Source: JAHECE01 sp963780675
GTDB taxonomy: Bacteria > Actinomycetota > Actinomycetes > Actinomycetales > JAHECE01
Assembly (NCBI GenBank): GCA_963780675.1
Contig: CAWACR010000009.1
Location: 124,001-188,000 of the forward strand
Reading direction: 5' to 3'
DNA: 64,000 bases
Under the pieces are notes generated by a model, which did no database searches, was not told the DNA's origin, and saw only the letters and a list, made by a program, of their open reading frames with translations. The position numbers and the translations under genes are program-made. Shown piece by piece: positions 37,745-46,841 of the stretch. Positions within the stretch are counted from its first letter, which is position 1. Each line of letters opens with the position of its first letter.

Positions 37745-40025
37745 CTACGGTGCGCCCGGCGACGGCGAGCCGCCCGGGCGGAGGGCGATGTCGTCGATGA
37801 TCGTCGCGCCCAGGAGCTTCTGCACGAGCGGCGCACCGACCAGGGACGAGTCGTCGAGGTCCGGGTCGTCGAAGTCCGGCTCGTCGTCGAAGGGTGGCGG
37901 CTCCCAGTCGGGCGGCTCGGCCGGCGGGATGTCCTCGAGGCGCGGGGCGCGCCGCACGTCGCCCGACGGTCGCGCCGGCGGGGCGGTGGGCTCGGGAGCA
38001 GCCGGCAGGTCGGCGGCCGACGACGGCGCCACACCCCTCGCGGACGACGCCGCCTCCGCGCTGCTCGGGCGCGCCGACGGCGCGGGCCCCGGTGCAGCGG
38101 CGGGTGCGAAGCGCGTCTCGGCCGGGGTCGCGGGCGGACTCGCGGGGCCGGGCCGGTCAGCGGGCGGAGTCGCGCCCGTCCTCGCACTCTCGCTCTGGTT
38201 CGCCTTCGGCGCGCCCACGCTCGCCCAGTCGGCGGCGGCCCTCGCGGCGTGGTCGGGCGCTCCGCCGCCGCTCGCGGGTCTCGTCGCCGCACCGCGCCGC
38301 GCTGCCGGCGGCGCCGCGGCAGAGCCGGCCCCACCCTCATCGGCGACCGCCTGGACCTTGACCGCGGCACCGAGCGTCTCGCGGACCGCCTGCTCGACGG
38401 CCGGGGCGTGCGTTCCGTTGCGGAACGTGGACACGAGCCCGGGGGTGGTGAAGTGGAGCTTCAGCACCGCGCCGTCGAGAGCCGCCACCTGCGCATTCTG
38501 CGAGACCAGGATCCACGTGGGCCGGCGCAGGCGCGAAAGGGTCTCGAGCACCTCGGGCCACCGGCGACGGACGGTCTCGGTGTCCAGTCCCGACGACGCG
38601 GGGCCGGTCGGTGACGCGGCGCCGCCCGAGTCGCGTACCGGCTGGGTGGGCGCGCTCGGCGCGGGGGCAGCCGGGGGGACGGACGCCGCCGGCCCGCCGG
38701 CCGGCTCCGACGTCGCCGCCGGCGCCGTCGTCGGGACCTCCACCGCAGGATCCGGCTGCACCCGTGCCACCGGGAGCCTCGGGCTCGCCACCGGAGCCGA
38801 CGCGGATGCCGACACCGGCGCGACCGTGACTGCCGCGACCGTGATGGGCGGCGTCGTCGTCCCTCCCGCGGCGACCCGCTGCTCCAGCCGCTCGATGCGC
38901 GCGCCGTACCCCCGCAGCGGCTCGTCGGCCGCGGGCAGCAGCAACCGCGCGCACAGCAGCTCGAGCTGCAGCCGCGGCGAGGTGGCGCCGGTCATCTCCG
39001 TGAGCGCCGTGTTGGTGAGGTCCGCCGCACGGGAGAGCTGCGCCAGCCCGAGGTGGTCCGCCTGGCGGCGCATGCGCTCGAACTGGTCCTCCGGCACGCC
39101 GCGCAGCACATCCGCGGCGCGCTCCCCCGCGGCGACAACGACGATGAGGTCGCGCAGCCTCTGCAGCAGGTCCTCGACGAACCGACGCGGCTCGTGCCCC
39201 GACTCCATGACGCGGTCGACCACCCGGAACACGGCGGCGCCGTCGGCCGCCGCGAGCGCCTCGACGGCGTCGTCGAGCAGCGTGGCCGGCGTGTAGCCCA
39301 GGAGGGCGACGGCCTGCGCGTAGTCCAGGGCGCCGTCGGCCCCCGCGAGGAGCTGGTCGAGCACCGAGAGCGAGTCGCGCACCGATCCACCGCCGGCGCG
39401 CACCACCAGCGGCAGGACGCCCGCGCCCACCTCGACGCCCTCCGCGGTGCAGATCCGCTCGAGGTAGGCCTGGAGCGTCGCGGGCGGCACGAGCCGGAAC
39501 GGGTAGTGGTGGGTCCGCGACCGGATGGTGCCGATGACCTTGTCCGGCTCCGTGGTCGCGAAGATGAACTTCACGTGGGGCGGCGGCTCCTCGACCAGCT
39601 TGAGCAGGGCGTTGAAGCCCTGCGTGGTGACCATGTGGGCCTCGTCGAGGATGAAGATCTTGAACTGGTCCCGGGCCGGGGCGAAGGCGGCGCGCTCGCG
39701 GAGCTCACGGGCGTCGTCGACGCCGTTGTGGCTCGCGGCGTCGATCTCCACGACGTCGAGGCTCCCGGACCCCCCGCGGGCCAGTTCCCGGCAGCTGTCG
39801 CAGACGCCGCAGGGCGTGGGCGTGGGGCCCTCGGCGCAATTGAGGCAGCGGGCGAGGATCCGCGCCGACGTCGTCTTCCCGCACCCCCGCGGCCCCGAGA
39901 ACAGGTAGGCGTGGCTCACGCGCTGCCCGCTGATCGCCGCCATCAGGGGTGTCGGTGACGTGCTCCTGCCCGATGACGTCGGCGAACGTCTCCGGCCGGT
40001 AGCGGCGGTACAGCGCTGTGCTCAC
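37745..40025 (-). CDS. dnaX: DNA polymerase III gamma/tau subunit, one-base insertion
   Basis: Clamp-loader ATPase. LYRRYRPETFADVIGQEHVT is the N-terminus, Walker A GPRGCGKTTSARI, zinc module CLNC...CGVCDSC, Walker B IFILDEAHMVT and sensor region FIFATTEPDKV. A long Ala/Pro-rich C-terminal tail (~360-700) precedes an acidic end (DDEPDFDDPDLDDSSL). The frame is broken at 39946-39949 by a fourth C in ACCCCTG; with three, the reading is VTDTLMAAISGQ. As dnaX is essential, this is best read as a sequencing error. GTG at 40025 is the likely start. Confidence 0.95.
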
Positions 40026-40127
40026 CCCGGACACGATAGGCGCCCCGTCGGACATCGTGAACCGCGGGCGGCCCAGGGTGGGGACGGGGCCGAGGCGGGG
40101 GCCGGCAGGTCCGCCCGGGCATGAAAG

Positions 40128-40215
40128 GACCCCTCGCGCACCCGCCAGAGCCTGCCTGCCCTTGCTGCATTCCTGCCCTGGGGGGGTTCAGCCGGATGAC
40201 GCCACGCGAGGGGTC
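40128..40215 (-). ncRNA. ffs: Signal recognition particle 4.5S RNA
   Basis: The minus strand contains GGGCAGGAATGCAGCAAGGG (40158-40178 region), the conserved SRP apical domain including the Ffh-binding internal loop. Outer arms GACCCCTCGCG (40128-40138) and CGCGAGGGGTC (40205-40215) pair perfectly over 11 bp. The ~88-nt size fits the small bacterial SRP RNA. Its position just upstream of dnaX is conserved in many actinobacteria. Ends may be off by several nt. Confidence 0.9.
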
Positions 40216-40483
40216 GGGGAACAGGGTAGCCCACCGCGCCGAGCGACACCTTCCGGCGCCGCCTGCCCGACGACGGCGCCCGCCTCCATCCGGCCTCCAC
40301 CTCCGCTGCGTCCCGCTGCCACCCGCACGCGCCACCCTCGACGCCATGTGCACCCCCACAGCCGACCCACAGGAACGCCTCAGGGTCGGCCCAGGGGCGC
40401 CGAGCACCGTAGGGACCAGTCGCGGCACCCGTCGCGAGACCAGCCCCGTCCGGAAGCCCGGACGGCGAACTCCGGAGGTCGCG

Positions 40484-41938
40484 ATGACCGCCACCGCCCT
40501 CGGCCCCCGGGCCGCCACGGGTCGCACCCGGCCGACGCCACCACCGGTCCCCCGGTCCCGCCTCCTCACTCCTCCGACGCGCCGCCGCTGGTGGGCCGAC
40601 GCCGTGGGTCTGGCCGTGTGGGCGAGCGTGCTCGTCGTCGTCGCCCTCTGGGTGAGCAACGGCGGGGTCCACGACCTCACCGCGGGCACCGCCGCCGCCC
40701 TGACCTCCCTGGGCCGCCTCACCGGCCTGATCGCCTCGGACCTCCTGCTCCTCCAGGTGCTCGGCATGGCCCGGATCCCCTGGGCGGAGCGGGCGTTCGG
40801 TCAGGACCGGCTCACGCACTGGCACCGCCTGGCCGGCTTCACGTCGTTCAACCTGATGGCCGCGCACATCGTCCTGATCACCCTCGGCTACGCGGCCACG
40901 GCCCGCACGGGCGCCCTCGCCACGTTCTGGGACCTCGTCGTCACCGCGCCCGGGATGCTCCTGGCGACGGCCGCCACGGCGGCGCTCGTCGCCGTCGTCG
41001 TGACCTCGATCCGCGCCGCCCGGCGCAGGCTCCGCTACGAGTCCTGGCACCTCCTTCACCTGTACGCGTACGTGGGCGCGTTCCTTGCGCTGCCGCACCA
41101 GCTCTGGACCGGCGCCGACTTCCTGTTCTCCCCCGCCGCCACCGCCTACTGGTGGACGCTCTGGGGCCTGGCGGCGGGCGCCGTCGTCGTCTTCCGCCTC
41201 GCCGTCCCGTTCGCCCTCTCCCGCCGCCACCGCCTCACGGTGCGCGCGGTCACCCAGGAAGGCCCCGGCGTCGTCGCCGTCCACCTCACCGGCCGCCGCC
41301 TCGAGAACCTCCGCGTGGCCGCCGGCCAGTTCTTCGTCTGGCGGTTCCTCACCGGGCCCGGCTGGACGCGCGGACACCCCCTGTCCCTGTCCGCCGCCCC
41401 CACCACTGCCGGCCTGCGCCTCACGATCGGCACGAGGGGCGACGACGGCGCCCGGCTGGCCGCGATGACGCCCGGCACCCGGGTGCTCATCGAGGGCCCG
41501 TACGGCAAGCTCACCGCGGACTCCCGGGTGCGCCCCCGGATGGCGGTCATCGCCTCGGGCGTCGGGATCGCGCCGCTCCTCGCCCTCTTGGAGGAGAACG
41601 CCCGCAGACGGCCCGACGACGCCCCGCCGATCCTTCTCTACCGCGCCTCCTCCGAGGCCGACCTGCTTCACCGCGCCGACGTCGACCGCATGGTCGCGGC
41701 AGGAGCGCTGCAGGTGGTGGGCCTGGTCGGGCGCCGCAGCCGGACCGGGACGTCCTGGCTGCCGACCCAGTACGGGCACGTGCCCGGCCCGCTCGCCCTC
41801 ACCCAGATGATCCCGGACCTTCCCCACCGCGACGTCTTCATCTGCGGCCCCGACGCCTGGTCGGACGCCGTCGTCAGCGACCTTCGGGCGGCCGGCGCCG
41901 CGCCGGAGGCCATCCATCTCGAGAAGTTCACCTGGTAG
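40484..41938 (+). CDS. Ferric-reductase-like transmembrane flavoprotein
   Basis: Membrane electron-transfer protein of 484 residues. Six helices (~38-230) with His pairs typical of the ferric reductase heme domain (DRLTHWHRLAGFTSFNLMAAHIVL; SWHLLHLYAYVGAFLALPHQ). The C-terminal part is an FAD/NAD(P)-binding reductase domain: GQFFVWRFL, GHPLSLSAAP, EGPYGKLT, ASGVGIAPLLALLEE and FICGPDAWSDAV. It likely moves electrons from NAD(P)H across the membrane to the FMN-binding protein encoded next. ATG at 40484 has CGGAGGTCGCG upstream. 6 nt to the next gene. Confidence 0.88.
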   Translation: MTATALGPRAATGRTRPTPPPVPRSRLLTPPTRRRWWADAVGLAVWASVLVVVALWVSNGGVHDLTAGTAAALTSLGRLTGLIASDLLLLQVLGMARIPWAERAFGQDRLTHWHRLAGFTSFNLMAAHIVLITLGYAATARTGALATFWDLVVTAPGMLLATAATAALVAVVVTSIRAARRRLRYESWHLLHLYAYVGAFLALPHQLWTGADFLFSPAATAYWWTLWGLAAGAVVVFRLAVPFALSRRHRLTVRAVTQEGPGVVAVHLTGRRLENLRVAAGQFFVWRFLTGPGWTRGHPLSLSAAPTTAGLRLTIGTRGDDGARLAAMTPGTRVLIEGPYGKLTADSRVRPRMAVIASGVGIAPLLALLEENARRRPDDAPPILLYRASSEADLLHRADVDRMVAAGALQVVGLVGRRSRTGTSWLPTQYGHVPGPLALTQMIPDLPHRDVFICGPDAWSDAVVSDLRAAGAAPEAIHLEKFTW

Positions 41939-41944
41939 GTCATC

Positions 41945-42481
41945 ATGCGTCGCATCGTCATCGCCTTCGCCAGCAGCGTCACCGGCCTGGTGCTCCTCTT
42001 CTCCTACCCCACGAGCCTCAACCGCTCCACGGCCGCCGCGGCGACCGCCGCAGCGGGCGAGGGCACGTCCGTCACCGAGGAGTCGAGCGGCGAGTCGACC
42101 AGCGGGTCGTCAGGGGACGCGTCGACGGACTCCTCCGGCTCGGCGTCCTCCTCGGGCTCCGACTCCGCCTCGGGCGACTCCGGGACCACGACCCAGGCGG
42201 GGGTCTCCGGGACGTTCGACGGCGCCGTCGTCTCCACGCGATACGGCGACGTGCAGGTGGAGATCGTGGTGGCCGACGGCGTCGTCACCTCCGCCGACGC
42301 CATCCAGCACCCGTCGCGCGATCGCGAGAGCCAGCAGATCAACTCCTACGCCGTGCCGGCCCTCAACGACGAGGTGGTCTCGACGCAGAGCGCGAACATC
42401 TCGATGATCTCGGGTGCGACGATCACCAGCTCCGCGTACCTGCAGTCGCTGCAGAGCGCCTTCGACGCGGCGGGGTTGTGA
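41945..42481 (+). CDS. Exported FMN-binding domain protein
   Basis: 178 residues. An N-terminal signal/anchor (IVIAFASSVTGLVLLFSYP) is followed by a ~60-residue Ser/Gly/Asp-rich linker and an FMN-binding domain (FDGAVVSTRYGDVQVEIVVADG). MISGATITSSAY contains the SGATxTS motif whose Thr is covalently flavinylated by ApbE. It probably accepts electrons from the preceding reductase outside the membrane. ATG 6 nt after the reductase gene. Confidence 0.88.
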   Translation: MRRIVIAFASSVTGLVLLFSYPTSLNRSTAAAATAAAGEGTSVTEESSGESTSGSSGDASTDSSGSASSSGSDSASGDSGTTTQAGVSGTFDGAVVSTRYGDVQVEIVVADGVVTSADAIQHPSRDRESQQINSYAVPALNDEVVSTQSANISMISGATITSSAYLQSLQSAFDAAGL

Positions 42482-42601
42482 TGGCGGCGAACGCGGGGAG
42501 CACGACGGCGCCTGGGTCGGTTCGGGCGTCTGCGGACCGCCCCGGGCCTGGCCCCGGGCCTGGGCGAGCTCGGGGGTGGGGCGGGGGCGCCGTCGTCGGC
42601 C

Positions 42602-43409
42602 GTGCCGTGGCGCGCGTGGGTCGAGCAGATCATGGGGATGCCGATCTCCGTGCACGTGCGTGGGGACGTGGCGCGGGGGCCGGTGGCCGACGCCGCGGTG
42701 GGGGACGTGTTCGCCGACCTGCGGGCGTTCGACGCGCGGTTCAGCACGTACCGGGGGGACTCCGAGATCAGCCGCCTCCAGCGGGGGGACCTCACGCTCG
42801 AGGAGTGCTCGGCCGACATGCGGGAGGTCGAGCGGCTGTGCCGCACCGCGCTCGAGCGCACCGGCGGCGCTTTCGACGCGTGGAACTGCGTTCCTGGGCG
42901 GCCGGGGCTCTTCGACCCGACCGGACTGGTCAAGGGGTGGGCGGTGGCGCGGGCGGCGCGGCGGTTGGCGAGGCTGGGCGGGGGTCGGGCAGGCGGGGGT
43001 CGGGGAAGCGGGGCACGGCGGGGCCGGGCTCAGCTGGGCGATCAACGCGGGGGGCGACGTCCTCGTCCGGAACGCGCCGGGCGACGTCGAGCCCTGGGTC
43101 GTCGGGATCGAGGACCCCTTCGACCGCACCCGCGTGCTCGCGACGGTGCCGGTGCGCGACGGCGCGGTCGCGACGTCGGGCCTGGCTGCGCGGGGGTCGC
43201 ACATCCTGGACCCGCGCCGTCGGGAGGTCGCGGCGGAGGTGATGGCGGCGACCGTCGTCGGGCCCTCGCTGGTGTGGGCGGACGTCTTCGCGACGGCGCT
43301 CGTCGCGCGGGGCCGCGAGGCCGTGACCTGGGCGCAGGGGCTGCACGGGACCGCGGGGATGATCGTTCTGGTCGACGGCGAGGTCCACCGCTGGGCGAAC
43401 GAGGACTGA
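42602..43409 (+). CDS. apbE: FAD:protein FMN transferase, frameshifted
   Basis: Transfers FMN from FAD to a Thr in target proteins. EQIMGMPISVHV is the N-terminal motif, FSTYRGDSEISRL the flavin loop, GGAFDAW and FDPTGLVKGWAV the core, then AINAGGDVLV and GSHILDPRRREVA, where DPR is the HxxDPRTG-like site. The first part (to ~43000) and the rest are in different frames across a G-rich run (43000-43030), so one indel is likely. GTG at 42602 opens the frame with MPISVHV; an ATG at 42481 overlapping the FMN-binding stop would need another shift. The likely substrate is that FMN-binding protein. Confidence 0.85.
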
Positions 43410-43514
43410 CGCGCCGCGCGGCGGGCGCGAGTCGAACCTGGCGCGAACGGGGACTCGGGACTCGGGACTCGGGGTCCTGGGTAGTTTGTCGGTGGGAGTC
43501 CGTAGCCTCGGATC

Positions 43515-43817
43515 ATGGACAGGGCGCGCGAGACCGGCATGGTGGCGGGAGAGCCTGCCGAGCAACTCCTCGCGATCCTCCTGGACTTCGACTTCACGCC
43601 CTCGCCCGACGGGATGATGAAGGTCGGGGGCCAGGTCTCGCGCGACGACGGCGCGTGCCTGATGCGCGCGATCATGCGGGTGGAGGCGGAGCTGCTCCTC
43701 CACGACGCGGCGAACCTCACGGACGCCTACGCCGAACCACGAACCGCGACGCAGCGACGGGCCGACGCGTTCGTTGCGCTGGCCCTGCGGGTGACGGACG
43801 CGATGACGGGGCGATGA
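43515..43817 (+). CDS. Hypothetical small helical protein
   Basis: 100 residues. ILLDFDFTPSPDGMMKVGGQ, then CLMRAIMRVEAELLLHDA and RADAFVALALRVTDAM, suggesting a helical fold. No recognised domain. ATG at 43515; coding-type base composition. It stands alone between apbE and the tRNA-Ser gene. Confidence 0.55.
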   Translation: MDRARETGMVAGEPAEQLLAILLDFDFTPSPDGMMKVGGQVSRDDGACLMRAIMRVEAELLLHDAANLTDAYAEPRTATQRRADAFVALALRVTDAMTGR

Positions 43818-43949
43818 GGTCGGCCGGTCACGCGGAGGGCCGCGCGCCGCTCCTGCCGGGCTCGGGTCGAGGCCCTGGCGCGCGGGCAAGGGCGTCCTGA
43901 CCAGGCGGTTCGGGCCTCGGCCCGCGCTCCGGTAGGATCTTGCGGCCGA

Positions 43950-44035
43950 GGAGGATTCGCCTAGTGGCCTATGGCGCACGCTTGGAAAGCGTGTTGGGTT
44001 AACAGCCCTCGGGGGTTCGAATCCCCCATCCTCCG
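43950..44035 (+). tRNA. tRNA-Ser (anticodon GGA)
   Basis: Acceptor stem GGAGGAT/ATCCTCC (43950-43956 with 44028-44034) and discriminator G, D-arm CCTAGTGGCCT, anticodon loop CTTGGAAAG (GGA), a long variable arm (GTTGGGTTAACAGCCC) and T-arm GGGGGTTCGAATCCCCC. Reads UCC/UCU serine codons. Its 3' half is repeated at 46531-46586, so it is an integration target. Confidence 0.97.
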
Positions 44036-44037
44036 CC
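43982..44037 (+). repeat. attL: 56-bp tRNA-Ser 3' end
   Basis: Bases 43982-44037 are identical to 46531-46586. This copy completes the functional tRNA. The identity ends at a clean boundary on both sides, as for site-specific integration cores. Confidence 0.9.
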
Positions 44038-44116
44038 CTCGAAGGGCCCGTGACCTGCACAAACGCAGGGCGCGGGCCCTTCGCTCGTCCGGGTCTGGGG
44101 CCCCCCGAGCCGGCCC

Positions 44117-44137
44117 GGTTGCAGTTCGGTTGCAGTT
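44117..44137 (+). repeat. Left arm-type repeat pair
   Basis: GGTTGCAGTT occurs twice in tandem, 1 nt apart, 80 nt inside the left core. A near-identical pair lies 105 nt inside the right core in the same orientation. This spacing and orientation resemble arm-type integrase binding sites. Confidence 0.5.
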
Positions 44138-44756
44138 CTCGAAGCGTGTCGACACAAGCGTGTTGGGGCTTGTTCGGCGATGTCGGCCATCGACAGACGC
44201 GAGTCTGCCTCGGAGCCGGTGGCGGGAGCAGCCCACGGCGAGCGCGCCGACCCTGCGCGCGGTCGGCCGCCAGGAGCCGGTCGGCGACCTCCGCGCAGGG
44301 GTCTGCGTTGCCCGTCACTCTGCGCGCGGTCGGCCGCCAGGTGGCACGGGGTGCTCATTGCGCAGATGTGTGGTGACGATTCAGCTCGGCCGCGCCGAGA
44401 CCACCGTTGACCTGATGGATCCATCCCGGCGGCTCGCAGATCTGTGTCAGATCAGAGGAAGCCCATCGTGGCGAGGCTGGTGGAGATGCCGTCGTCGTCC
44501 GGACCGGCCGTGGCGCGTCGGCCCTCCGAGCCTGACTGCCGCCGGGGCGACGACCGAGGACCAGAGGATGCTGCCCAGCTGGGACGGTAGGACCCCGACC
44601 GCGACGAACCAGAGGCCGGCGCAGAAAGGATCGCCAGGGTGCGCCGCGACGCAACCGGCGTCACGGCGGAGGCAACCCGCTGTGGCGGGTTGCCAAGCCC
44701 GACCTTTCGGATCTTAGGATGCTTTTCAGAGGCTAGATAAAGTCTGCTAAGGCTTG

Positions 44757-44762
44757 TACCAT
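44757..44762 (+). promoter_or_regulatory. -10 element giving a leaderless start for the AAA ATPase
   Basis: TACCAT lies 7 nt upstream of GTG 44770 with TAGATA 17 nt further up as a weak -35. There is no Shine-Dalgarno. Confidence 0.5.
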
Positions 44763-44769
44763 CCCCCTC

Positions 44770-45993
44770 GTGGACCCAGTGACGAACCCGTACACCCCCA
44801 ACGCCGGAGCGCGGCCGGACGTCATCGTAGGTCGCGACGATCAACTCCAATCGTTCGACATCCTCCTCCGCCGACTGCAGCGAGGGCGGACCGAGCAGTC
44901 GATGATCATCACCGGCCTCCGAGGAGTCGGGAAGACGGTCCTCCTGGGGGAGTTCAGGGAGAAAGCACAGGCCGCGAACTGGGCTGTCATCGAACACGAG
45001 GTGAACAAGCACGACGACGCTGCCTTCCGGCTCGAAGTCGCACTCAAGCTGCGCGCCGCCCTCCTCCAACTCGCACCCCGAGCACGCTGGACAGACCGCT
45101 TCCGGCGGGCCGCCAGTGCTCTCGGGTCCTTCTCAGTCACCGTCGACCCCACCGGCCAGCTACAGGTCGGGATGAACGTGGATGCAATCGAAGGCCTCGC
45201 AGACCACGGGAACCTGGTGATGGACCTCACCGACGTCCTGGTCGCGGTCGGCGACGCAGCACAGGAGCACAAGCGGGGCGTCGTCATGCTCTTCGACGAG
45301 GTGCAGTTCCTCACGAGGGCCCAACTCGAGGCCGTGATCATGGCCCTGCACAAGACGGTGCAGAGGCGCCTCCCGGTCACGATGGTCGGCGCGGGCCTGC
45401 CACAGATGGCCGAACTCGCCGGGGACGCGAAGTCCTACGCCGAGCGCCTTTTCAAGTTCCCGCCGATCGGAAACCTGAACGCGTCGGACGCCCGAAGGGC
45501 CCTGACCGAGCCCGCGCTCGACGAGGGAGCCGCGTACAGCCAGGACGCCCTGGACCTCGCAGTCGAGGTGACCGGCGGATACCCCTACTTCATCCAGGAA
45601 CTCGGGTACGCGGCCTGGGGCGTCGCCGATCAGAGCCCCATCACCCGCCAGGACATCGAGGATGCTGTCGAGCTCTACCAGGCCAAGCTGGACTCTTCCT
45701 TCTTCCGCGTCCGCCTTGACCGGGCGTCCGAGCTCCAGCGGGCGTACCTCCGGGCAATGGCCGAACTCGGACCCGAACCGCAGAAGGCGGCCGACGTGGC
45801 CGCGAAGCTTGACCGCGAGTCGACCCAACTAGGTCCCACACGAGCAGAGCTCATCGACATGGGGCTCCTGTACACACCCCAGCACGGGTACGCGGCCTTC
45901 ACCGTGCCCCACTTCGACCGTTTCATGCTTCGAGCACTCCCGGACCTTGTCGTACCGCCGGTCCGCTACCGCCGACGTCGAGTGAAGCCGTAG
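44770..45993 (+). CDS. AAA ATPase (AAA_16/Orc-Cdc6-like) of the tRNA element
   Basis: 407 residues. Walker A ITGLRGVGKTVLLGEF (~52-67), Walker B GVVMLFDEVQFL (~174-185), sensor-1-like PVTMVGAGLPQ, an arginine-finger-type region AERLFKFPPIG, and a C-terminal winged-helix-like part (DVAAKLDRESTQLGPTRAEL; GLLYTPQHGYAAFTVPHFD). This architecture is seen in chromosomally scattered STAND/AAA proteins on mobile islands, some linked to defence, but no partner effector is present. It is the only complete gene of the element. GTG start, probably leaderless. Confidence 0.8.
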   Translation: MDPVTNPYTPNAGARPDVIVGRDDQLQSFDILLRRLQRGRTEQSMIITGLRGVGKTVLLGEFREKAQAANWAVIEHEVNKHDDAAFRLEVALKLRAALLQLAPRARWTDRFRRAASALGSFSVTVDPTGQLQVGMNVDAIEGLADHGNLVMDLTDVLVAVGDAAQEHKRGVVMLFDEVQFLTRAQLEAVIMALHKTVQRRLPVTMVGAGLPQMAELAGDAKSYAERLFKFPPIGNLNASDARRALTEPALDEGAAYSQDALDLAVEVTGGYPYFIQELGYAAWGVADQSPITRQDIEDAVELYQAKLDSSFFRVRLDRASELQRAYLRAMAELGPEPQKAADVAAKLDRESTQLGPTRAELIDMGLLYTPQHGYAAFTVPHFDRFMLRALPDLVVPPVRYRRRRVKP

Positions 45994-46212
45994 CCGGGGC
46001 TGGACCGATCCCAAGCACTCGTGCGAACGGTCCGGTCCAGATTCTGCTACTTGACTGATTCAAGGTCGGCTCGCTCCCGCGTCTCCCTCCCCGGCCTGAC
46101 CACCATCGAGTTCAACCTCCCGGGCCGCCACGCCGCTGCGATGGCACCGCGCCGCAGGAGCCGCCACCTGGCCTCACGACACTGGAAAAGCTCTGGCCAC
46201 CCGCTTGCGTGA

Positions 46213-46335
46213 GCGGGGCTGAGCGCGGAGGAGCAGGCACGGGTGCAGCGCGTCGCCGACGCGAAGCACCTGCCCGCATCAACGCTGGTTCGATCATGGA
46301 TCCTGGAGCGACTGGACCAGGAGGAGTCCGCCTGA
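46213..46335 (+). pseudogene. Antitoxin fragment (ribbon-helix-helix type C-terminus)
   Basis: Read from 46219 the frame gives AEEQARVQRVADAKHLPAST followed by LVRSWILERLDQEESA and a TGA at 46333-46335. This matches the helical part of CopG/ribbon-helix-helix antitoxins (PASTLVRSWILERL). A stop lies just upstream and no start or toxin gene remains. Confidence 0.55.
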
Positions 46336-46403
46336 ACCGGAAGCCTCCCAATCACGCCGCGGCGCGGACAGCGTCAGGCGTGGCCGACGACCGGCTCCGG
46401 ACC

Positions 46404-46425
46404 GGTTGCAGTCTCGGTTGCAGTT
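46404..46425 (+). repeat. Right arm-type repeat pair
   Basis: GGTTGCAGTCTCGGTTGCAGTT, 105 nt before the right core, mirrors the pair at 44117-44137 in the same orientation. In a circular form the two pairs would flank the joined core. Confidence 0.5.
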
Positions 46426-46530
46426 GGTGTCCGTCCGGGCATGTCGGACGACACCGAGCGCGGAGGGCGACAGCCGCCTGACCTGCACAAACACCCACCG
46501 ACCGCCCCAGATGAACGGCCGTCAAGGCAA

Positions 46531-46586
46531 TTGGAAAGCGTGTTGGGTTAACAGCCCTCGGGGGTTCGAATCCCCCATCCTCCGCC
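46531..46586 (+). repeat. attR: second 56-bp copy of the tRNA-Ser 3' end
   Basis: Identical to 43982-44037, but without the 5' part of a tRNA. It marks the original chromosome junction of the inserted element. Confidence 0.9.
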
Positions 46587-46841
46587 ATGGCCTGACCTGC
46601 GCATATGTCCCGAAGGGACGGCCAGGAGGGGCCCTATGCAACATGCCCTGCAACAAGCGCTCGGCGTTCGGTCAGCGGACGCGGTGGGGCCTCACGCCCA
46701 CGTCCGCGCGGCCCCTGGTCTTCAGAGTTCGCCTCGGTCGAGCGCGTTCATCGGACACCGATCCCGGTGTGAGCGTCGACGCCGGGCTGCCGAGTTCGAC
46801 CTCCAACGTGGGGGGGTGGCCGTGGACGCCGTCCAGCGGCC

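Larger units (their letters stand above)
44038..44769 (+). other. Non-coding stretch of the tRNA element
   Basis: No gene is supported. It holds the GGTTGCAGTTCGGTTGCAGTT pair (44117-44137), a direct repeat of GCGCGCGGTCGGCCGCCAGG (first copy near 44254, second near 44326), and the promoter of the AAA ATPase at its end. Confidence 0.6.
43982..46586 (+). mobile_element. 2.6-kb tRNA-Ser-inserted element lacking an integrase
   Basis: Bounded by the 56-bp direct repeats. Inside are paired GGTTGCAGT repeats near each end, a 0.7-kb non-coding stretch, one AAA ATPase gene and a degraded antitoxin fragment. No recombinase is present, so it is either a deleted remnant or a non-autonomous element moved by another element's integrase. 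Base composition looks less GC-extreme than the flanking core genes, which suggests transfer. Confidence 0.75.

Noticed and set aside
42481..42601. N-terminal extension of ApbE from ATG 42481
   Set aside because: It gives a Gly/Pro/Arg-rich low-complexity stretch in another frame and would need an extra indel; GTG 42602 starts the recognisable protein.
40018..43242. Very long plus-strand open frame across the SRP RNA and reductase
   Set aside because: It is an Arg/Pro/His-rich shadow of the reductase gene and crosses an RNA gene; no motif supports it.
44248..44350. Possible CRISPR-like repeats
   Set aside because: Only two copies of a ~20-bp GC-rich sequence, with no regular spacers or cas genes.
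46021..46212. Short protein upstream of the antitoxin fragment
   Set aside because: No ribosome site, no recognisable motif and Arg/His-rich composition; treated as non-coding.
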